Below, in pieces: positions 1-5,584 of a stretch of 6,900 bases of DNA. Both the position numbers and the translations under genes were made by a program. Below the pieces are notes generated by a model that did no database searches, had not been told where the DNA came from, and saw only the letters and a program-made list of their open reading frames with translations. The stretch is from contig JBEKDJ010000264.1 in assembly GCA_050014415.1 (NCBI GenBank), positions 1 through 6,900 on the forward strand. The letters run 5' to 3'. The first letter of the stretch is position 1, and each line of letters begins with the position of its first letter. Source of the DNA: JBEKDJ01 sp050014415. GTDB taxonomy: Bacteria > Desulfobacterota > BSN033 > UBA1163.

Positions 1-300
1 GAGGGGAAGTTGATCATTACGCCTGGGGACCGGGCGGACATGATCCTGGCTGCGATCGAAAGTGATGCAGCCTGTGTGGTCATCACGAACAATATCTTGC
101 CTTCATCGAGCATCATCTCGAAAGCCCATGAGCGAAACATTCCTTTGCTTCTGGTGCCTCATGACACCTATCGGGTGGCAACACAGATCGATGCGATCGA
201 ATCTCTTATCGCAAAAGAGGACACCAACAAGATCGATCTTCTTGAACAGTTGGTCCGGAAGCACGTCAATCTGAAGGAGATCGCAGGCGAGGGAGGTTGA
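1..300 (+). CDS. DRTGG-domain protein, C-terminal part (5' end outside window)
   Basis: Open from the first base in frame 1 and ending at TGA 298-300, so the true start lies upstream. The 99 visible residues include the core ITPGDRADMILAAI followed by VVITNNILPSSSIISKA and IPLLLVPHDTYRVATQIDAIESLI, then a charged helical tail. This order (GDR motif, hydrophobic strand, TNN.LP, LLVP.DTY) is typical of the DRTGG domain. In its family that domain often follows a BioD-like P-loop domain in phosphotransacetylase-related proteins, or stands in small regulatory proteins; its exact role is not settled. The gene is convergent with the integrase remnant that starts about 40 bp downstream, and it is probably resident chromosome next to the integron. 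The domain call is fairly secure; whether a P-loop domain precedes it cannot be seen. Confidence 0.8.
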   Translation, partial: EGKLIITPGDRADMILAAIESDAACVVITNNILPSSSIISKAHERNIPLLLVPHDTYRVATQIDAIESLIAKEDTNKIDLLEQLVRKHVNLKEIAGEGG

Positions 301-340
301 TCTCAGTTACAGGCAGCTGATGTGCTTCGTGAGCCTCGAC

Positions 341-820
341 ACGGCGAACGGCCACTTTGATAGCTTTGTTGATGACGCTGGGATCAACGTGATGGCGGCG
401 GGTCACACCAGAATGAGGGTCTACGGACAGATCCCGGGCGGGGGACACATACTGCCAGCCCTATTCCTTGGCGGCGTCGGGATACTTCCGAGCCAGAGCA
501 TGAGGCAGGTACACCTCGCCATGCCTCTGAGCCAGATCCTGCTGATGCAGCGTCTTGACCCCGGCCAGGTGGTTCTGGAGCAAAGGGGTCAGGGTGGCAG
601 GAGCGACGTTTGCGTGTACGGCGAGTTCGGTCAGGAACGATTCGATTTTGGCTTCGGCGGGGAAGAGGTGCTCACGGGACCGCATACTGTGGAAACGAAC
701 AAACCGCACGATCCAGTCCACGTAGGATCGCTCGGTGTGAATGGAGTAGTGGTGCAGGCGGAGTACCTGTCGGACTTGATCGAGGAGTTTTGGCTGTTGA
801 CTTTTTGTTGAGTCAGGCAT
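341..820 (-). pseudogene. intI: Decayed integron integrase (IntI, tyrosine recombinase)
   Basis: Reading leftward from ATG 818-820 (Shine-Dalgarno GGGAG six bases upstream), the product starts MPDSTKSQQPKLLDQVRQV and carries the IntI N-terminal DNA-binding domain (HHYSIHTERSYVDWIVRFV.FH). At VAPAT, near base 593, it jumps in frame to LTPLLQNHLAGVKTLHQQDL. From memory of the family this skips roughly 110 residues, including the first catalytic Arg box. After ALARKYPDAAKE comes TAG, where IntI has Trp (E-W-G-W-Q-Y); reading continues in the same frame as GWQYVSPARDLSVDPHSG and INKAIKVAVRR. Homology then fades at about 341, with only a possible VxAH trace beyond. The HxxR box and the catalytic Tyr are missing. 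A functional integrase would be about 320-340 residues. Three independent lesions make this a confident pseudogene; the exact left limit is uncertain, because the open frame runs on to 266 inside the neighbouring gene. Confidence 0.93.
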
Positions 821-825
821 ATAAG
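797..825 (+). promoter_or_regulatory. Candidate cassette promoter Pc
   Basis: TTGACT (797-802), a 17-bp spacer, and TATAAG (820-825): five of six matches to each sigma-70 hexamer at ideal spacing. It reads rightward, overlaps the first codons of the intI remnant, and lies about 108 bp before the first cassette junction. This is the kind of position Pc has in known integrons, within or near the start of intI. Start-site use is inferred, about 832. Confidence 0.72.
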
Positions 826-859
826 ACTCCCATAATGATACCCCGATATCGCTGATAAC

Positions 860-939
860 GGGCATCGGGCAAAACTGCCCGAAAACCCAGCTATTATCAC
901 ATTATCAGGGCAAAATGGCAAGTTAATCAATGGTTAGCC
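860..939 (+). other. attI recombination site (approximate)
   Basis: The core box GTTAGCC (933-939) is exactly complementary to GGCTAAC, the left core of the first attC (1286-1292), which marks the cassette junction at 933/934. Upstream lie a perfect 6-bp stem hairpin (CGGGCA/TGCCCG, 866-881), a tandem ATTATCAC-ATTATCAG (893-908), and CTGATAA (852-858), which is inverted relative to the TTATCAG at 902-908. Such repeats could be accessory IntI binding sites. The core is well supported; the left limit is a guess. Confidence 0.62.
893..921 (-). promoter_or_regulatory. Candidate integrase promoter PintI
   Basis: On the minus strand: TTGCCA (921-916), a 17-bp spacer, and GATAAT (898-893), five of six matches to each sigma-70 hexamer. 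It points at intI, whose start codon is at 820. A second GATAAT lies at 906-901 but is too close to the -35. This promoter faces the rightward promoter at 797-825, so transcripts from the two would run into each other. No convincing LexA box was seen. Confidence 0.6.
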
Positions 940-955
940 GTCACAAGGACAAACA

Positions 956-1222
956 ATGCCGAACATCGACGCAGTCTGGGGTCGCATCGTAGCGCATCAG
1001 GGCGAGACATTTCGTCAGATTCGAGGTCAGGAGTTCCAGTACGTAGTTACTGGCTCCGTTCTTAATCCGAACACAACGCGACAAAATTTGCCCAAGTCCG
1101 AATTTGCCAAAGCACTTGTGCACGTCCCACTAGAAGACACAGTCCCGTTGCAGAAATTACGTGGCCCTTCGTATCTCTACGCGATCTTAATGGATCGGCG
1201 CATTCGTGGAACTGATTGGTAA
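956..1222 (+). CDS. Cassette 1: 88-aa protein of unknown function
   Basis: First cassette gene, 22 bp from the attI junction. The start ATG at 956 has AAGGA (945-949) six bases upstream. The soluble product has no signal peptide or membrane segment. It shows W-G-R-I followed by GETFRQIRGQEFQYVVTG, then NTTRQNLPKSEFAKAL and GPSYLYAILMDRRIR near the end. It resembles small conserved hypothetical proteins that I associate loosely with cassettes and accessory DNA, but I cannot give a function. Being nearest to the Pc candidate, it should be the best expressed cassette. About 60 bp of noncoding sequence separates its stop from the attC. Confidence 0.86.
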   Translation: MPNIDAVWGRIVAHQGETFRQIRGQEFQYVVTGSVLNPNTTRQNLPKSEFAKALVHVPLEDTVPLQKLRGPSYLYAILMDRRIRGTDW

Positions 1223-1285
1223 GCCATGCTTACTTGTGTCTCCATACACTGCAAAGAATGATTTGGCAGGTATCTTGGCGGTGAC

Positions 1286-1363
1286 GGCTAACCCGCCAAT
1301 CAACCGGACTCGCCCCGGCAGGCTTCGCCCGCCGGCGCGAGCCGGTTATCGGCAACGTTGTAC
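1286..1363 (+). other. attC site of cassette 1 (78 bp)
   Basis: Left core GGCTAAC (1286-1292), right core GTTGTAC (1357-1363). The arms pair: CGCCAATCAACCGG on the left against CCGGTTATCGGC on the right, with one unpaired C in the left arm (CAATCAACCGG versus CCGAT-AACCGG), the extrahelical base that sets bottom-strand choice in attC sites. The centre is a GC-rich palindrome, CTCGCCCCGGCAGGC against GCCCGCCGGCGCGAG around a TTC turn. The left core matches the attI junction box (GTTAGCC), closing cassette 1 as 934-1357. Confidence 0.93.
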
Positions 1364-1385
1364 GTGAAAGGAGATTCATGAAGAT

Positions 1386-1583
1386 ATGCCTCGTTACAAA
1401 GTTGAACTTCTGTCTATAGACAGAAAAGACGAATCAAAGGATATCCAATTCTTTACTTTTGTTGATGCAAGCGATTCAGATGATGCTGTTTCTAAGGCCA
1501 AAGATATCCAAAAGATACAACGCCCGGATATTAATCCTGCGGACACTTGGTGTTGGGTCCCTTACGAAACAGCCGAGGAATAA
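1386..1583 (+). CDS. Cassette 2, gene 1: 65-aa small protein, unknown
   Basis: Begins 28 bp inside cassette 2. The product is small, acidic and soluble (starts MPRYKVELLSIDRKDESKD, ends DTWCWVPYETAEE), with a likely beta strand, then FFTFVDASDSDDAVSKAKD, a helix-like middle. I do not recognise a family. The start is not fully certain: GGAG (1370-1373) is 12 bases from this ATG but only four from ATG 1378, which opens a different frame of just 13 residues (stop TAG 1417-1419). The 65-aa frame looks far more protein-like. It is followed after 71 bp by the zinc-ribbon gene with no attC between, so the two move together. Confidence 0.68.
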   Translation: MPRYKVELLSIDRKDESKDIQFFTFVDASDSDDAVSKAKDIQKIQRPDINPADTWCWVPYETAEE

Positions 1584-1654
1584 ATCTCGAAAGTTATCGT
1601 CCAATCGCTATGGCAGCAGACTCAATGACTACGGCGGAATATTGGAGACAAACG

Positions 1655-2044
1655 ATGCCCTTCCTTCCCAAACTGTTTGAGTGTTCCGAGTGCGGCGCAG
1701 TACTTGATACCGACGAAGAGAGTGGTTTATTACTGCCCTGCAATGAGTGCGGAGCGACCCGTTCTAAACCCATCACCGATGTGAAGGAAACATTAATTCT
1801 GAAAATCAAACAGGTGGGTGCGACGGGTGATCCAGACTTAAAAATAAGGGTTGCCGATGACCTATATAAAGACACAATGGAATGGAGACAGCTTAAAATG
1901 TCTATAGACAAGAAAAACGATAGCTACGAAAAGACAGTTATCGATCCAGAAACAGACAAGGTGCTTTATCACAATCAACAGTCGTTGAGTTCCCATACGG
2001 GGCGGGGCTCGGCAAAACAGAAATCAAAAAAGCAGCACAGATGA
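1655..2044 (+). CDS. Cassette 2, gene 2: 129-aa zinc-ribbon protein
   Basis: ATG 1655 is chosen because GGAGA (1644-1648) lies six bases upstream; in-frame ATGs at 1610 and 1625 lack a ribosome site. The N-terminus has two CxxC pairs, C10-C13 and C29-C32 (FECSECG and PCNECGATR), a classical zinc ribbon. A beta-rich middle follows (KETLILKIKQVG), then a charged stretch ending DPETDKVLYHNQQSLSSHTGRGSAKQ and a lysine-rich tail. The end resembles a conserved motif (DPETG.....PLS.H.GHGSAK) that I recall from hypothetical proteins with the same zinc-ribbon start. Nucleic acid or protein binding is likely from the fold, but the role is unknown. The third cassette 2 gene follows after 27 bp, giving an operon-like layout. 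Confidence 0.82.
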   Translation: MPFLPKLFECSECGAVLDTDEESGLLLPCNECGATRSKPITDVKETLILKIKQVGATGDPDLKIRVADDLYKDTMEWRQLKMSIDKKNDSYEKTVIDPETDKVLYHNQQSLSSHTGRGSAKQKSKKQHR

Positions 2045-2071
2045 TCACAAACGATAACAAAAGAGTTGCTA

Positions 2072-2704
2072 ATGGTCGACAATGCAGAGAAAAGCAAAGC
2101 GGAAGAAATTTTAAGAGAGGTGGAGCGAAAACACCGTCCTATTAGCAATCTTGCCCGCGCGATTCTGATGGGGTCTCTTTCATGCGGTGAAGCATTGAAA
2201 CCTTTCCTCGGCGACACGACACAAGCAGATAAGCATACGCTCTTTCCCGCAATTTGCTATGAATTCATCTTTTTCTTTGCGCATTTAATGAATAGAAATG
2301 CTCTATCAATTCTTGGCAATGACGGTAGAAATAAGCTCCAAAATGAAATAGCTCCATTAATTGTCGTTCCTGCTATTTCAGGTTTTTTCGACCACTGGCC
2401 CGAGGACAGGAAAGAGAAAATGACAAATGATTTCTATGATGACTTAAATAATGCAGAAGTAGATTATTCGTCATGCCGCGAATTGTTGCCTCCATCTGTA
2501 GAAGTCCTGTTTAAAGAAGTATTGGAGGATTTAAACTCTTTTTCTGAAAACTGCCTTTTTGCTAAATTGATAAGCAGGATTATTAGCCTTTCTGGAAAGT
2601 CACTATCTCCTGAAGCTATCATGCTGCTACTTGAAATCTCTACTAAAACTCTTATTGATATGAATTTAAAGCAACAGGTAGAAGGCATTAAGAAGGTCTT
2701 ATGA
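2072..2704 (+). CDS. Cassette 2, gene 3: 210-aa helical protein, unknown
   Basis: The start is ATG 2072, with AAGAG (2061-2065) six bases upstream; a TTG at 2066 is an in-frame alternative. The product looks all-helical and mostly soluble. It has an acidic/basic N-terminal helix (KSKAEEILREVERKH), an aromatic hydrophobic stretch YEFIFFFAHLMNRNALSILG near residues 62-81, an FYDDLNNAEVDYSSCREL segment near 122-139, and a C-terminal helix pair. FEF.YFF.HL and NNAE-YSSC signatures recall small conserved bacterial proteins without assigned function. The aromatic stretch could be a buried helix rather than a membrane span. The stop codon is only 7 bp from the attC, so this is the last gene of the cassette. 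Confidence 0.83.
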   Translation: MVDNAEKSKAEEILREVERKHRPISNLARAILMGSLSCGEALKPFLGDTTQADKHTLFPAICYEFIFFFAHLMNRNALSILGNDGRNKLQNEIAPLIVVPAISGFFDHWPEDRKEKMTNDFYDDLNNAEVDYSSCRELLPPSVEVLFKEVLEDLNSFSENCLFAKLISRIISLSGKSLSPEAIMLLLEISTKTLIDMNLKQQVEGIKKVL

Positions 2705-2711
2705 CGAAAAC

Positions 2712-2803
2712 GTACAACAATTACATCAACGCCGACGCCGGATAGCCGTCTTTCTTTTTCATTCCCGCGTCTGTGGCGGCGCGGGTTATGTTTTACGTTA
2801 TAG
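2712..2803 (+). other. attC site of cassette 2 (92 bp)
   Basis: Left core GTACAAC (2712-2718), right core GTTATAG (2797-2803). The outer arms pair with one extra left-arm C (AATTACATCAACG against the reverse complement of GGGTTATGTTTTAC); inside are CGCCGACGCCGG and its GC-rich partner GGCGGCGCGGG. GTACAAC is the exact reverse complement of GTTGTAC at 1357-1363, closing cassette 2 as 1358-2797 (1,440 bp) with three genes. Confidence 0.9.
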
Positions 2804-2854
2804 CCTAAATATGAGATACGAAATAAATCCAGATAAAAGGCCAAGAAAATAACA

Positions 2855-3265
2855 ATGGATATAAAATACTTCCTTGGGTATCTCGCAGGTCTCCTTACTG
2901 CACTTATTGGCATTGTTGTTAAGCATTTTTTGGACAAGAGCCGCACCTTGCAAATTGCTGACAAAACCAGAAAACAAGTCGCTTGCGATAAGTTTAGGGC
3001 GGCTATAGCTCAAGAAATTTCGTTGTGGCATTCCTGCAACAGCGAATCTGGTATAAGGCGTAGTTTCTTTCATTTGAAGAAGAGTTCTATCACTGCTGCC
3101 ATTATAGAATTTCGCCCTTTCATCAAGAGTAATATCGAAGATTACGACACCACACATAAGGCTTACGAAGATCATAAAAGAGATAGCCTTTCTGTTTGTG
3201 TTGATACTCCTAATTATACGAAAGGCACAAAACTTCTTAAACATTTGCTCAACTTTGCAGTATAA
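2855..3265 (+). CDS. Cassette 3: 136-aa membrane-anchored protein, unknown
   Basis: A single N-terminal hydrophobic segment, about residues 5-24 (YFLGYLAGLLTALIGIVVK), is followed by a basic stretch and a soluble domain that should lie in the cytoplasm. The soluble part has KFRAAIAQEISLW, a low-complexity loop, then SSITAAIIEFRPFI and TTHKAYEDHKRD. The pattern FR-AI--E, A--EFRPF and AY--Y/H resembles small membrane-anchored hypothetical proteins that I associate with integron cassettes; no biochemical role is known to me. The Shine-Dalgarno is weak (AAAGG 14 bases upstream of ATG). The reverse strand also has a long open frame here, but that one reads through the attC and is not credible. The stop is 35 bp before the attC. 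Confidence 0.78.
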   Translation: MDIKYFLGYLAGLLTALIGIVVKHFLDKSRTLQIADKTRKQVACDKFRAAIAQEISLWHSCNSESGIRRSFFHLKKSSITAAIIEFRPFIKSNIEDYDTTHKAYEDHKRDSLSVCVDTPNYTKGTKLLKHLLNFAV

Positions 3266-3300
3266 AATGAAAAACATTTTATCCTCCTTAAAAAAAATGG

Positions 3301-3354
3301 CTGTAACAAGCGGCTGCACCAGATTGCCAAGGGCAACTGGTGAGCCTTTACGTT
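3301..3354 (+). other. attC site of cassette 3, split by an insertion sequence
   Basis: Left core CTGTAAC (3301-3307). The arms CGGCTGCACCAG and CTGGTGAGCC pair with one extrahelical G on the left, and TTGCC/GGCAA closes the stem. The right core is cut: GTT at 3352-3354 is followed by the IS, and its remainder reappears as GTTAGGT at 5193-5199. The undisturbed site was 58 bp. GTTAGGT complements ACCTAAC of the next attC, which proves the reconstruction. CTGTAAC complements the preceding GTTATAG except at one base, closing cassette 3 as 2798-3352. Confidence 0.92.
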
Positions 3355-3369
3355 GAGGCTGTCGAAAAA
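3355..3369 (+). repeat. IS left terminal inverted repeat
   Basis: GAGGCTGTCGAAAAA; pairs with the right end at 14 of 15 positions (G to A at the fourth base). It lies directly against the GTT of the broken attC core. Confidence 0.9.
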
Positions 3370-3461
3370 GTCTGTGTTTTATCTTTTTAATAATGGAATT
3401 GAGGCGGATGTATGGTACACTGGGGTTACTAGCCTAACGACCTATCCGATGGAGAACCCCG

Positions 3462-5018
3462 ATGGCCCGATACAAACCTTACGATTATGATCAGCTGATG
3501 ATGGTGCCGGTATCCCTGGAAGAACAATTGATGCCAGGCACATTGGAATACGCGATACATCATGTAGTGGAAGAACGGCTTGAGTTGGGCATGTTTGATG
3601 ATCGCTATTGCAATGATGAAACGGGGCGCAAGGCGATTGACCCGAAGGTGCTAATAAAGGTTGTGCTTTTTGGTTATTCCCGCGGATTGATCACATCGAG
3701 ATCATTGGAGCAAGCATGCCGGGAAAATATTACATTCATGTCTCTGGCATGCGGACAAAAGCCTGATCACAGCACAATAGCTGCCTTTGTTTCGTCGATG
3801 GCGAAGGAGATCGAGCCGTTATTCACGAAGGTGCTGATGGTATGCGAGGAGGAGGGTTTGCTAGGCGGCACGCATTTCAGTCTGGACGGGCTGAAGCTTT
3901 CATCGAATGCGGCAAAGGAGTGGAGCGGGACGTTTGCGGATTTGAAGAAGAAACAGGAAGCTCTGGAGCGGAAGGTAAAGGAGACGGTTCATGAACATCG
4001 GGCGGCAGATGAACGAGATGAGGGGAAGAGTGATTCAGATCAGCAGAGGCGGGAAAAGAGGATCAAGCGGCTGAAACAGAAAGCAGATCGCATTGAGAAG
4101 TTTCTTGCTGAGAACGAGCCGAAGATCGGAGCTGGCAGCAAGGAGATACAGAGCAACGTCACTGATAATGAATCAGCGAAGCTGGCCACTTCACACGGAG
4201 TATTGCAGGGGTATAATGCCAATGCAATAGTTGACGAAAAGCATCAGATAGTTTTGCATGCGGCTGTTTTTGGAAAAGGCGAAGACGGTACAAATATGGA
4301 GCCGATGCTAAAGGGAGCGAAAGAGAACCTGGAAGCTATCGGTTGGGAAGCTCCTCTAAAGGATAGACAAATCAGTGCCGACACGGGCTATTACAGCGTG
4401 AAGAATCTTGAGGCATGTAAAGAGCATGAAGTTGATGCTTACGTGCCTGACCCGCAGTTCCGGAAGCGAGATGTCCGATTTGCGGATGCCGGTAGGCATC
4501 GGCGGTCTGTGGACAAGCGCAAGGAAAGATACAAATCGAAGAAGCGTTGGTTCAGCGTGGAAGATTTTAAAATGGATGATCGAACCGGCAAGCTTATCTG
4601 TCCTGCCGGTCATGGGTTATACGTAAAGAATCGGAATTTTGTCACATCCGACGGACACAAGGCTATTGCATACCAGGCTCCAAAGACGGCATGCCGGGAT
4701 TGCCGATTGCGATCCAAATGCCTACGCAATCCTGACACGGAATCACGACAGGTTCATGTGTTCTATGGGGAACGTCCCGGGAGCATTACAGATGAGATGA
4801 AACGGAAGATCGACACAGAAGAGGGACGCCGCACTTACAGCAAGCGGCTGGGAATTGTAGAACCAGTCTTCGGCAACATAAGGGCATGCAAGAAGATGGA
4901 CAGGTTCACCTTGCGAGGTAGGATCAAGGTCAACATACAATGGATGCTTTACTGTCTGGTTCACAATATTGAAAAGATCATCAACTTTGGGAAAAGTTAC
5001 GAAATGGCGGCAGCATAA
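3462..5018 (+). CDS. IS1182-family DDE transposase, 518 aa
   Basis: Cuts and joins the IS ends. The N-terminal helical domain (about residues 20-120, DUF772 type) contains RKAIDPKVLIKVVLFGYSRG and PDHSTIAAF. The RNase H-like catalytic core has D142 (FSLDGLKLSSNA), D307 (SADTGYYS) and E467 (YSKRLGIVEPVFGNI), giving a complete DDE triad. A long charged coiled-coil insertion (about 152-225, rich in K, E and R) lies between the first and second Asp, as is usual in this family. A cysteine cluster, C380, C411, C414 and C420 (ACRDCRLRSKC), precedes the last acidic residue. The start ATG has GGAGAA (3451-3456) just upstream. Length and residues suggest an active enzyme. No frameshift is present. Confidence 0.95.
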   Translation: MARYKPYDYDQLMMVPVSLEEQLMPGTLEYAIHHVVEERLELGMFDDRYCNDETGRKAIDPKVLIKVVLFGYSRGLITSRSLEQACRENITFMSLACGQKPDHSTIAAFVSSMAKEIEPLFTKVLMVCEEEGLLGGTHFSLDGLKLSSNAAKEWSGTFADLKKKQEALERKVKETVHEHRAADERDEGKSDSDQQRREKRIKRLKQKADRIEKFLAENEPKIGAGSKEIQSNVTDNESAKLATSHGVLQGYNANAIVDEKHQIVLHAAVFGKGEDGTNMEPMLKGAKENLEAIGWEAPLKDRQISADTGYYSVKNLEACKEHEVDAYVPDPQFRKRDVRFADAGRHRRSVDKRKERYKSKKRWFSVEDFKMDDRTGKLICPAGHGLYVKNRNFVTSDGHKAIAYQAPKTACRDCRLRSKCLRNPDTESRQVHVFYGERPGSITDEMKRKIDTEEGRRTYSKRLGIVEPVFGNIRACKKMDRFTLRGRIKVNIQWMLYCLVHNIEKIINFGKSYEMAAA

Positions 5019-5082
5019 TAGGGGAACAGGACAGTAATCTGCCTGCAAAAGCCCGATTGGCTAATGTCTTATCCATCTATTT

Positions 5083-5111
5083 TTGCAATTGTACTATGCT
5101 CAAAATATAAT
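5083..5111 (+). promoter_or_regulatory. Possible outward promoter at the right end of the IS
   Basis: TTGCAA (5083-5088), a 17-bp spacer and a perfect TATAAT (5106-5111), reading toward cassette 4 from the noncoding tail of the IS. The -35 is only four of six. A hairpin with a T run follows at 5143-5182, so any transcript may stop after about 65 bases. Confidence 0.4.
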
Positions 5112-5142
5112 ACCTACGGAAATCACGGAATTCTTGACAGAT

Positions 5143-5182
5143 CCCTTTGCGGGCAAAGCAATCATCTCGCAAAGGGGTTTTT
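5143..5182 (+). terminator. Rho-independent-type terminator at IS right end
   Basis: A perfect 9-bp stem CCCTTTGCG (5143-5151) and CGCAAAGGG (5168-5176), with a 16-base loop, is followed by GTTTTT (5177-5182). The T run is also the inner part of the right inverted repeat. It lies about 125 bp after the transposase stop and could limit transcription from the IS, or from Pc, into cassettes 4-6. The loop is longer than ideal. Confidence 0.6.
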
Positions 5183-5192
5183 CGACAGTCTC
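5178..5192 (-). repeat. IS right terminal inverted repeat
   Basis: TTTTTCGACAGTCTC, the inverted partner of the left end at 3355-3369. It is followed by GTTAGGT, the restored attC core. Confidence 0.9.
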
Positions 5193-5215
5193 GTTAGGTG
5201 CAACGAGGAAAAATA

Positions 5216-5476
5216 ATGGGTAACCTGGGAAGTGAAAAACGTCCGGCGGTGGCTCGCGTTAAGTCACAAAAACGGGCGGAAGAAATTTTATCAATTTGTA
5301 GCAAACACGGATGGAAAGTCATTGTTGGAGTTGAGCCAAACAAGCCTGAAGACATCTCTGACGTTGAACGGCTCCTCAATCCACCGGAGACTGCCAAGGC
5401 ACAAGTCAAGACCGGTCGAAATGACCCCTGTCCGTGCGGTAGCGGCAAAAAATACAAAAGATGCTGCGGAGGGTAG
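5216..5476 (+). CDS. Cassette 4: 86-aa SEC-C motif protein
   Basis: ATG 5216 has GAGG (5205-5208) seven bases upstream; a GTG at 5198 in frame lies in the attC core and is not preferred. The C-terminus is a textbook SEC-C zinc motif, GRNDPCPCGSGKKYKRCCG, with C72, C74, C83 and C84 as ligands, as at the end of SecA and many small proteins. The first 60 residues form a small alpha/beta unit (KSQKRAEEILSICSKHGWKVIVGVEPNKPEDISDVERLL) that matches short SEC-C proteins with an EPxKPEDI-D-E-LLN-P signature. The role is unknown; zinc binding and a protein or ribosome contact are plausible from the motif. The IS sits just upstream, so its transcription may depend on IS sequences. Confidence 0.9.
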   Translation: MGNLGSEKRPAVARVKSQKRAEEILSICSKHGWKVIVGVEPNKPEDISDVERLLNPPETAKAQVKTGRNDPCPCGSGKKYKRCCGG

Positions 5477-5501
5477 ATCGAAAGAATCGGGTAAATGCAC
5501 C

Positions 5502-5565
5502 ACCTAACAATCGGCTGCACCGGATCGCCGATAGATCCGGCTCCCGGTGACCTTCACTGTTGGGC
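5502..5565 (+). other. attC site of cassette 4 (64 bp)
   Basis: Left core ACCTAAC (5502-5508) and right core GTTGGGC (5559-5565), both perfect to consensus. CGGCTGCACCGG pairs with CCGGTGACC leaving one extrahelical G, and GGATC/GATCC lies inside. ACCTAAC is the exact complement of GTTAGGT at 5193-5199, closing cassette 4 as 5194-5559 (366 bp). The left arm closely resembles that of the cassette 3 attC (AACAANCGGCTGCACC). Confidence 0.95.
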
Positions 5566-5584
5566 ATTTATAAGAAATCGACAT

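Larger units (their letters stand above)
3355..5192 (+). mobile_element. IS1182-family insertion sequence (about 1.84 kb)
   Basis: Terminal inverted repeats GAGGCTGTCGAAAAA (3355-3369) and TTTTTCGACAGTCTC (5178-5192) match at 14 of 15 positions. They enclose one long transposase gene with about 107 bp before it and 174 bp after it. The flanks are ACGTT on the left and GTTAGG on the right, so the target duplication is GTT, or CGTT if the last C of the element belongs to the host. The length and single-gene layout fit the family. The element lies in the cassette direction and is apparently intact. Confidence 0.93.

Noticed and set aside
452..454. TAG in intI read as a recoded amino acid (for example pyrrolysine)
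   Set aside because: The gene also has a large deletion and a lost C-terminus, so a plain nonsense change from TGG is simpler.
320..811. Long rightward open frame opposite the integrase remnant
   Set aside because: It is the antisense shadow of recognisable IntI sequence on the other strand and has no protein-like motifs or ribosome site.
1321..1350. GC-rich hairpin after cassette 1 as a transcription terminator
   Set aside because: It is the central stem of attC and lacks a T run.
1584..1654. Possible missed attC between the first two genes of cassette 2
   Set aside because: No core boxes or pairing arms there, and the outer boxes at 1357 and 2712 already match each other exactly.
2464..2964. 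Leftward 166-aa frame
   Set aside because: It crosses an attC and parts of two cassettes, which no real cassette gene should do.
2798..3319. Leftward 173-aa frame with hydrophobic stretches across cassette 3
   Set aside because: It starts within the attC, runs against cassette direction and overlaps the better supported membrane-anchored gene.
5134..5162. Perfect TTGACA at 5134-5139 as an outward promoter
   Set aside because: At 16-18 bp spacing there is no acceptable -10, and the terminator stem occupies that region.
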